NCBI GenBank assembly: GCA_012934845.2
Contig: WNNJ02001572.1
Location: forward strand, 62,001-126,000
DNA from: Pomphorhynchus laevis
Taxonomy: Eukaryota > Acanthocephala > Palaeacanthocephala > Echinorhynchida > Pomphorhynchidae
DNA: 64,000 nt
Direction of reading: 5' to 3'
In this document: positions 57,000 through 64,000 of the stretch, one piece after another
Layout: each line of letters begins with the position of its first letter
Numbering within the stretch: position 1 is the first letter of the stretch
The notes under the pieces: generated by a model
Told to the model about the DNA's origin: nothing
Databases searched by the model: none
What the model saw: only the letters and a program-made list of their open reading frames with translations
Program-made: the position numbers and the translations under genes

Positions 57000-58285
57000 T
57001 CAGTATAACAATTAGAGATCATCAAGGCGAACTGCTATGCTTTCAAGTTTCGGCTCCTATTCCTCGACCAAGCCTAGCAGAGGGGTTAAATACACGCTAA
57101 TGTCGTTTTGCTTCTGGTGAAATTTGATTATCCAGTATATCTTATTCTACTACAAAGTATATTATTAATTATCGAACAATAAAGATTTTCCGCTTGAGTT
57201 AAAATGTGTTTTTAATAATATTTTGCTGATTTATATATTTAATATTTTCTATTTGATGATATTTTATAGTAATCTAGTTTAAAATATGTATCTATTAAAT
57301 TATTTAAATGATTTTGAAGAAAGCCAATATCATTACATATTGTTGCAATTCTTAAAATTTCATCATTTAATGTATTATATTAAATATTATATGGTATGAA
57401 TGATTGCTCATGCAAAAATATGTTTCGTGTAAATTTGAATGTTATCTTTATGATATATATGAATATATGCTAATAACGTATTTCATCTGATGAAATTTGA
57501 TTATTTAGGATCTTATTCTAATTCAAAGTATATTATTTATTATCAATCCATAAACATTTTTCGATAATGATTTTAAATTTATTCTTTATATTATTGTGTT
57601 GATTTATATATTTTACTATTTTCTGCTTGGTGATATTTAAAAAAATAGTTTAAAAAATATATTTAAAAATTATAGTTTAAAAAAAGCATATATTAAATTA
57701 TTTAAATGATTTTGAAGAAAACCAATATCGTTACAAATTGTTGCAATTCTTAAAATTTCATTATTTAATGTATTATATTTTATATTATATGGTATGCATG
57801 AATGCTCATGCAAAAATATGTTTCTTGTAAATTTAAATATGTCATCTTTACGATATAAATTAATAGTAGTTTTAGTTAATGTTAATTTAATGTTCATATC
57901 TAGATATACACCTTCTTTATCATTAATATTGGTTTTGTTAAGAATAAGGCTTTCTGGATAAATGTGCTCACTAATTGAATAAAAATTATTAGAATTAAAT
58001 ACACATATATCATCAATATATCGAAACATATATTTCATATATTTATATTGTTTAGATTTAGTTTTTACACAGTTATGAACAAATTCATATTCTATAAAGC
58101 TTAAAAACAAGTCAGCTATAATTGGGCTACTATTACCACCCATTGGAACATCTTTTACTTGTCTAAATATAGATGTCCCTACTTTTACATAATTTTGATT
58201 TATTAAAATATTTAAGGATTCTAATAATTCAATTTTATCCATATATTTATATTTACTTGATGGTTTAATTTTTGTTAGATATGCG
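57000..58285 (-). mobile_element. Naiad copies, one nested in the other
   Basis: An older 3' copy (57000-57460, module and RT C-terminus) is followed by a younger one (57470-58285). The younger has an open RT frame, 58242-57670, that includes VPMGGNSSPIIADLF, the YIDD box and NDIGFLQNHLNNL. GV before PMGG reads DV here. Both are 5'-truncated. Confidence 0.75.
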
Positions 58286-58549
58286 TTATAGGTATAACGA
58301 ATATAAGCTTAAGTACTTGTCTGATAAGTACTATAAGTACTATATATGCCCATACTTTTTATGTAATGTGACTATATTTTATTCTAGCACGAAGTATATT
58401 AAAACATAGAGTATATTAACACACAACTTCTATTATAAGTGAAACTTGAAATAAACTTCATGATAAAGTTCGAGTGTATTTAGGAAGCTAAATCTACATT
58501 TTACAATTATAATCTTACTAAAAATATTATTGTAATCTTGCCAAAAATA

Positions 58550-58680
58550 CGATGGCGTCCCGTCTCTCCCCCATTCGTTTTTGCTAGATTATATCGATCC
58601 TAAACATACTTTTCATCTTAGCCTTTTAACACTCGCTCCATTCTTCATAAAGCTGATTGCTCTTTGATATCTTCGGTAAA
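58550..58680 (+). mobile_element. Family D LINE fragment
   Basis: The sequence matches 42636-42770 (start of the endonuclease, including ATGGCGTCCCGTCTCTCCCC and the NTRSILHKAD region). It is truncated on both sides. Confidence 0.65.
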
Positions 58681-58764
58681 GTTAAATCAGTAAACAGTTC
58701 GGCGTCATGAGAACTAGATTTATTCATTAAATATTTCTTTTTTAAACAAGTGTGGACAATTCAT

Positions 58765-58905
58765 ATTTTATAACACCTAAAAATAAGTAAGGTATAATTA
58801 TACTTTCCATTAGAACACCTTTTATTTGTCTAAATACAGATGCCTTTACTTTTACATAATTTTGATTTATCAAAATATTTAGGGATTCTATTAATTTAAT
58901 TCAGC
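58765..58905 (-). mobile_element. Naiad RT fragment
   Basis: The minus strand carries decayed pieces equivalent to the QVKGVPMGG and IADLFLSF region. The fragment ends at the RTE LINE tail. Confidence 0.55.
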
Positions 58906-58949
58906 TGTCTCATTTCAATTCAATAATATTAACAAAATCAATTCCTTGA

Positions 58950-61740
58950 GAAGAAAAAACAAATAATACACAAGATTTTTCTTGTCAACCACTGGTCCGG
59001 GTGTCGGGTTGTGGAGTCAGTGTACAAACCAAACTACTCCAAACATCGCGATCCTGAGGGACAGACAATAGTTCTCTTTCAGGTAGCTCAAAGCGTTCTT
59101 CGATCAGCTTCGAGATTTGATCTCTCCACCAGTACCGGCTCTTTCTAGAGAGTCCGGCCTGGAAAGCTCTCCGAGGCAGGCAATCCCCATACATCCTCAA
59201 AACGTGTCCAAGATACCTCGGCTGACTTTTTTCGATGTAGATAAGCAGCAAATTTAATCAGAGTCCATCCCGGATGACCGAATTCCTATCCTTATCTCTA
59301 AGGCTAAGACCGACCACACCGCGAAAACACCTCATTTTGGTCGCCTGTATCTGAGATACGATCCCTTCGAGCATAACGAAAAGTCATGACCATATGTTAA
59401 GATAGGAACGAAGATTGCGTTGTAAACCGAAAGGTTCGCCCGAAGACTTAACTATAGCTTCCCCACGGCATACCTGCACAAAGAACGCATAGCTGCGTTA
59501 GCTAAACAGATCCGCTTCTCAATCTCCTTGATATTCCTACCGTCCCTCAATAACAATACCCAAAGATACTTGAAGTCCTCCACATCAGGAAGAACCTTTT
59601 CCCAAATCCGTATTCGCATTGACACTCGAATACGAGACGAACACATAGAGACAGTCTTAGAGGTACTAACCAGCATCCCTGCCGCTTAGTATTTCTTCCT
59701 AATCGATCTAGTAGGCATTGTTAGTCCTCAAAACATGAAGCCAATAATACAACATCATATGCAAAAATCAGTGATGGTATCCTGATGGAATCCAATTGAA
59801 GACCGACTTCCGTCAGAGCAGCCCGTCTCATAATTTTGTCCATGTAAACATTGAACAAAATTGGAGACAAAGGACAACCCTGACGAAGCCCAACGCCTAC
59901 TGGAAATGATTTAGACTTCCTAATTAGAACACGAACACAACTCATACTTTGTTCAGACAGAGGTCGCCTTTCTTTAAGATCGGAACCACCACCCCAGTTC
60001 GCCACTCACTAGGAACCTTGCCCGACTTCAATGCAAAATTGAAGATCCGTGTTATCCACTTCATGCCAACAACGTCGATATCCGTTAAAGCTTCAGGTCG
60101 AATTTCGTCTACTCCAGAAGACTTGCCATTATGAAGATTTTTTAACAACAGCAATAACCGCTTCAGAGAGATATGCTCTTTCCGTTGGTTCTAAAGGATC
60201 TACTTATACAAGAGAAGGCATATCCACCGGATTAAGAAGACTCCTAAAATACTATTTCCAACAACCAAGAATTTCTTAATGTCAGTCACCATAGATCCTC
60301 TCTAGTCATAGACAATTTGAGGAGTTTTCTGCTTTCCAACACGAAGGTTTCTGATCGTCCTCCAGAACATCTCCGAAGCTGACCTATAATCAGGTTTTAA
60401 ATGCTCTCCAAACTTCTCCCAAGCCTCCTTCTTCGCTTCGGTAAGTGCTCGAGCTCAATCTATCTTTGCCCTTCGGTACTTGTCTACAGCTTCCACTGAT
60501 TTATTTGAAAAAGTTGCCTTATAAGCCAGCTTATTCTGTTGGACAAAATCTCTAACGGTTGGTGTCCATTATGCAGTTCAAGATTTTCCTCCGTGACAAG
60601 CACCTAATGGCTTCGAGCCACAACTTTTTACAAATGCTTTGGCAAGCTAGGATATGAACATCTCCCATTCCTGATCAATGCTCTTCACCTCTTCAGGTAA
60701 CCGAGAGAAATCCTCCCGGTGCTAGCCAGAAAAACGTTCTTTGACAGAAACATCTGCTAGACGCTCCTAGCACGCCATCATACAACGTTTGGGTTACTAA
60801 GCTTGTCTAACATCCGATTCGGTCATCGAAGTTTGCTAATTACAAGGTAGTGATCGGTTGACATATCAGCCCTTTTCTTCACACGAGTGTCCAGAACATG
60901 GCGTCGCAGATCATATGAAACTATTGCAATATTGATCATTGATCTTTGACTGAGAGAATTCTGATGCTATGTGCATCTATGAATCTCATTATGTTTAAAC
61001 ATGTGTTGGTTATGCCCAACTTGTTACGATAACAAAGGTGCAACAATTCAACACTACCATTCAGCTTGGAGAATCCGGTTCTCCCCAACACTACTTTCCA
61101 AGTGCTACCACCGCTGCCAACATGAGCATTGAAGTCACTCAATAGAACGAGGGAATCTCTAACAGTAGTACAATCAAGCAGAGCCTGAGGATCTTCAACG
61201 AAGGCTGCGTATTCCGAGATAATGTTGGGAGCATACACACAACAGTTATCCCTTTTCCCTCTTTGACTAAACGTCTCCGAGACGCCAGCCTTTCGTTCAC
61301 TAGGTTAAACCTCTCTACCACGAACGACAACTTGGGACTTCTAAGTATCCCTACACTCGCCTATCATCGCTTTCCGTTGGTAACTCCCGAATAGTTCAAG
61401 GTTCAGCCTTGATCCAAACGTTTAGTTAATGAATAATGAAGAGAAGTCACTCCGACTATTTCAAGATTGTAGCGAATCATCTATTCAACTAATTCTATTT
61501 TCCCCCGTCAGCGAGATGATATTCCACGTTCCTGCATGAATGCTAGTCCGCTTCGGATGTTGATGCCTCTTTCGCTGTCTCCGTACAACTGCCTGGTCAC
61601 ACGGTACCCGACGATGAAACTCATCTGGTCTGTTGTGAGTTGACCATTGTTTTTCGCACTTAATTTATATTTTGTAATTTTTTTGCTATTCATTTTCATT
61701 GTCATAGTTTGTTTGTTCGGCTTTCTCCCGTTCCCAATAT
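58950..61740 (-). mobile_element. RTE-type LINE, longest copy
   Basis: In minus-strand order: an endonuclease (61330-60936) with CMYAPNI-like text, LVLLSDFNAHVGSGGSTWK and ELLHLCYRNKLGITNTCL; a linker; and the RT (60154-59721) with LLLKNLHNGKSSGVDEIRPE, RQGCPLSPILFNVYMDK and FAYDVVLLA. The C-terminal part follows with DVEDFKYLWVLLLRDGRNI, LGHVLRMYGDCLPRRAF and the last residues TPQPDTRTSG. The tail hairpin lies at 58953-58987. The APE-RT arrangement and the GHVLRM..DRLPRR end are typical of RTE-like LINEs. The catalytic box reads FAYD instead of FADD, and frames change several times, so it is inactive. A 45-bp direct repeat (61710 and 61849) lies at its 5' side. Confidence 0.75.
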
Positions 61741-61744
61741 CCTT

Positions 61745-62255
61745 TGATGATCCAGCATCGCTATTGTAAAAAACAGGCCTCCGAGACTCTCTTCCTCCTT
61801 TTCGTCCATTGTCAAATCTGCGTTTGAATCATCGGAGTATGTTGTTTGTTCCGCTATCTCCCGTTCCCAATATCCTTTGATGACTACAGCTGATGCAAGC
61901 CGGCCAATTATTTAGCCGTTGATCGACGAATGTTCAACATACGTTGCCTGAGCCGTCCACGAAGAGGCTAATTGGCAATAGGTACCAGTTTTATACTTAA
62001 TCGACTGGTACCCATTTTCAATGAATAAAAATAATTTAATAAAATAATTTATATAATTTTTTTTAATTATAATAAAATAATTTTTAATAAATAAAAATTA
62101 TTATTTTTTAGTTTTTATTGTTAATCATGTTTTTATTAATAATGTCGGCATACCCCGCTCATGTCGGCATCACCACACTAGATTTGCAATTATTTATGAG
62201 GATTCAATAGTCAGAGCAAGCAAAATAACGAAGGGTTCAGCTAGCCCTTCTGGTC
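61745..62255. other. Junction region with direct repeat and fold-back
   Basis: It contains the second copy of the direct repeat TATCTCCCGTTCCCAATATC (61857), a fold-back GGTACCAGT...ACTGGTACC (61981-62012), and AT-rich sequence. No gene is supported. Confidence 0.45.
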
Positions 62256-62259
62256 TCGA

Positions 62260-63510
62260 CTCGTCAATGTGGCGACACATGTTGACAGGATTCGGAGAAC
62301 ACTCAAAGATCCTGGCCAAAGCCCTTGCTGAATTTGCTGTAAAATTAGCATCCGAGCCTATTCATCCTATGTGTCTTGAGGCGTTTACGACTAGCAGGTT
62401 AGTGGATCTTGAAAAAAGACTAGTGGTACCCGACCGATTGGCGTTTGTGATTTTGCAAGACTCATCGTATCAAAGGTGATATTGAGATTAATCCGGGAAG
62501 ATTTGCCATACGTTGCAGGATTAGAGCAATTGGCAGCCTCGCAGAGGAGCGGGATTGAATACGCTACACATTCATTGCGCAAATGTTTCGAAGCCAACCC
62601 AGACTATTGTGTCCTTGCGGTTGATGCGTCAAACGCTTTTATGTGATATATCGAAAAGCCGCACTGGCCAATATGATATATATAACACCTGCTTTGTCGA
62701 CTGTGCTTAGTAATCTATATGCATCACTGGTTCAGATTACCCTTGGTGGTAATAGTATATATTCGCACAAAGGCCTCACACAAGGAGATCCACTTGCGAT
62801 GACCGGCTTCTCAATGGCTTCTCTCCCTTTAATTGAAAACATACGTCAACAGGTTCCTGGTGTTACCCAGAGATGGTATGCAGATGATGGTAATTTTGTC
62901 GGAAAATTCAAAGACTTGAGGAAAGTTTGGTCCATTCTCTTAAAGCTTTGTCCTAAGTGTGGTTATAACGTAAACGCATCTAAAACCAAATTGCTAGAAA
63001 GAAGAAGCAGTAGCGTTGACATCTCTCTTTTATCCGCTGATGTCGAACTGTCCACATCTGGTATTAACATTATAGGTGTTCCCATCGGCACCACACAGCA
63101 CGAATGCAACTGCACGGAATTAGAAGCTCGGACGACTACGCGCGACAGAGGTGCACGTTTGGACATTGTATGTTCCGGACTTCAGAGCAATCGATTTGAG
63201 CGGACGTTTCTAGACGTCACCATCTTTAATATTCACGCTCAATTGTATGCTTGTGGTGTCCCCGTATCCGTGTTTGCCGGCAATGAAGCAAGAAAAAAAT
63301 GCGAAATACAGTGAACGCATTGTGAGTCTCGAACGGATCAGATTAATGCCTCTCATATTCTCCACGTTGGGTAGTATGGGCGACGAGATGATACTATTTC
63401 TGAAATCGTTAGCTGCGATTAAGGCGCAGAGCTCAAGACAGCAATATTCCGAAATTTTGGCAATTAAAAAATTTCGTTTGCAATTGCTCGATCCTCTTCT
63501 GTTTGTCTAA
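62260..63510 (+). mobile_element. RT/PD-(D/E)XK retroelement, type 2, longer copy
   Basis: An upstream frame (62267-62479) with MLTGFGEHSKILAKALAEFA is followed, in changing frames, by the text around RPIG, then AVDASNAF (motif A, about 62.63 kb), GLTQGDPLAMTGFSMASLPL (motif B), QRWYADDGNFVGKF (motif C, intact DD) and YNVNASKTKLLERR. The nuclease reads RGARLDIVCSGLQSNRFERT and FLDVTIFNIHAQLYACG. The zinc finger that precedes the nuclease at 3.2 kb appears deleted. The C-terminal frame (63247-63510) has KNAKYSERIVSLERIRLMPL. It is damaged but retains both catalytic boxes. Confidence 0.65.
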
Positions 63511-63519
63511 GATCGCCCC

Positions 63520-64000
63520 GTTCTCGCTGTGGCATGCCTGTAGGGTATTTTCCTACCAGCACGCATCCAATCACATAGAATAATGACAAGATCATAATTG
63601 ATTGCACAAAGGCCCATTTGAGGGAACCGAAGATTGTATCAAATGTATGATAATTATTTTAATTGTATCAAATGTAATTATGCTTATTAAAAAATAATGT
63701 TTTTAATAATATTTTTGTTATTAATAAATTTTTGTATTATTTGTCAAAATAAATTATTGAACGTATCCATTTCATATTACAAATCGTCAAAGAAGGTAGT
63801 TGCCTAGGAAGAGATTTGTTTAGTCTTTATTATTATTTAAATTTAATTTTTGGAATTTTGGAGCAGGTATCATAAAGGCTAGTTTTAAAAAATATACGAT
63901 TGATAATAGCTTGCAGCTAACTATTTGTTCAGCATTAGCTGGCGAAATATAAATATTTTTCGCCATCTAATAAATAAACATATAAAAATAAATAAATAAA
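63520..64000. other. AT-rich end of window
   Basis: Short GC-balanced text runs to about 63.65 kb, probably the 3' tail of the preceding element. AT-rich DNA without a supported feature follows. Confidence 0.4.

Noticed and set aside
1-64000. tRNA, rRNA or snRNA genes
   Set aside because: No cloverleaf box A/box B pairs or other recognisable RNA gene sequences were found by eye. A covariance-model scan would be needed for certainty.

Overview
The window looks like animal nuclear DNA, probably arthropod. It is AT-rich and tightly packed with non-LTR and Penelope-like retroelements, with a few host-gene pieces between them. The host pieces are a split Hox gene with an FPWMK hexapeptide exon and a homeodomain exon of Hox3/zen type, the N-terminal exons of an SLC17-type transporter, a retrocopied piece of N-acetylglucosamine-6-phosphate deacetylase (AMDHD2), and an SH3-domain exon fragment. 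A 51-bp intron in the transporter and the Hox3-like homeodomain fit an insect or mite, but the species cannot be fixed from this sequence. I see no bacterial operons, CRISPR arrays or capsid-bearing virus copies.

Layout. 0-5 kb: fragments of retroelements that pair a reverse transcriptase (RT) with a PD-(D/E)XK nuclease, two RTE-type LINE 3' ends and a LINE ORF1 piece. 5.2-8.6 kb: a nearly full-length Naiad-type Penelope-like element (PLE) on the minus strand. 8.6-9.5 kb: direct repeats and palindromic repeats. 9.76-17.7 kb: the Hox gene on the minus strand. Its 6.7-kb intron holds the AMDHD2 retrocopy, an inverted-repeat element, two Naiad copies and a LINE. 17.7-28 kb: AT-rich DNA with Naiad ends and partial copies, an RTE fragment and many short fold-back palindromes. 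28-45 kb: three copies of one APE-type LINE (called family C here), a CR1/L2-like LINE (family D) with a 21-unit minisatellite in front of it, a canonical PLE endonuclease, Naiad copies, and an SH3 exon between two Naiad ends. 45-48.4 kb: the 3' end of a canonical PLE and more Naiad ends. 48.4-51.9 kb: the best-preserved element, an RT with PD-(D/E)XK nuclease, in two overlapping frames. 52-64 kb: RTE LINEs (one of about 2.8 kb), Naiad copies, the SLC17 exons and a 320-bp partial duplicate of them, and another RT/nuclease element.

How the parts relate. The retroelements explain most of the window, including nested, tandem and head-to-head insertions. LINE-type machinery plausibly made the AMDHD2 retrocopy, which has a 13-bp target duplication. 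The Naiads put their GIY-YIG endonuclease in front of the RT. They also carry a conserved 5' leader and a structured 3' module. A separate signal is a set of at least a dozen near-perfect, short-spacer inverted repeats of unrelated sequence, which looks like a mutational process rather than one element family. All family calls rest on motifs read by eye, with no database search.
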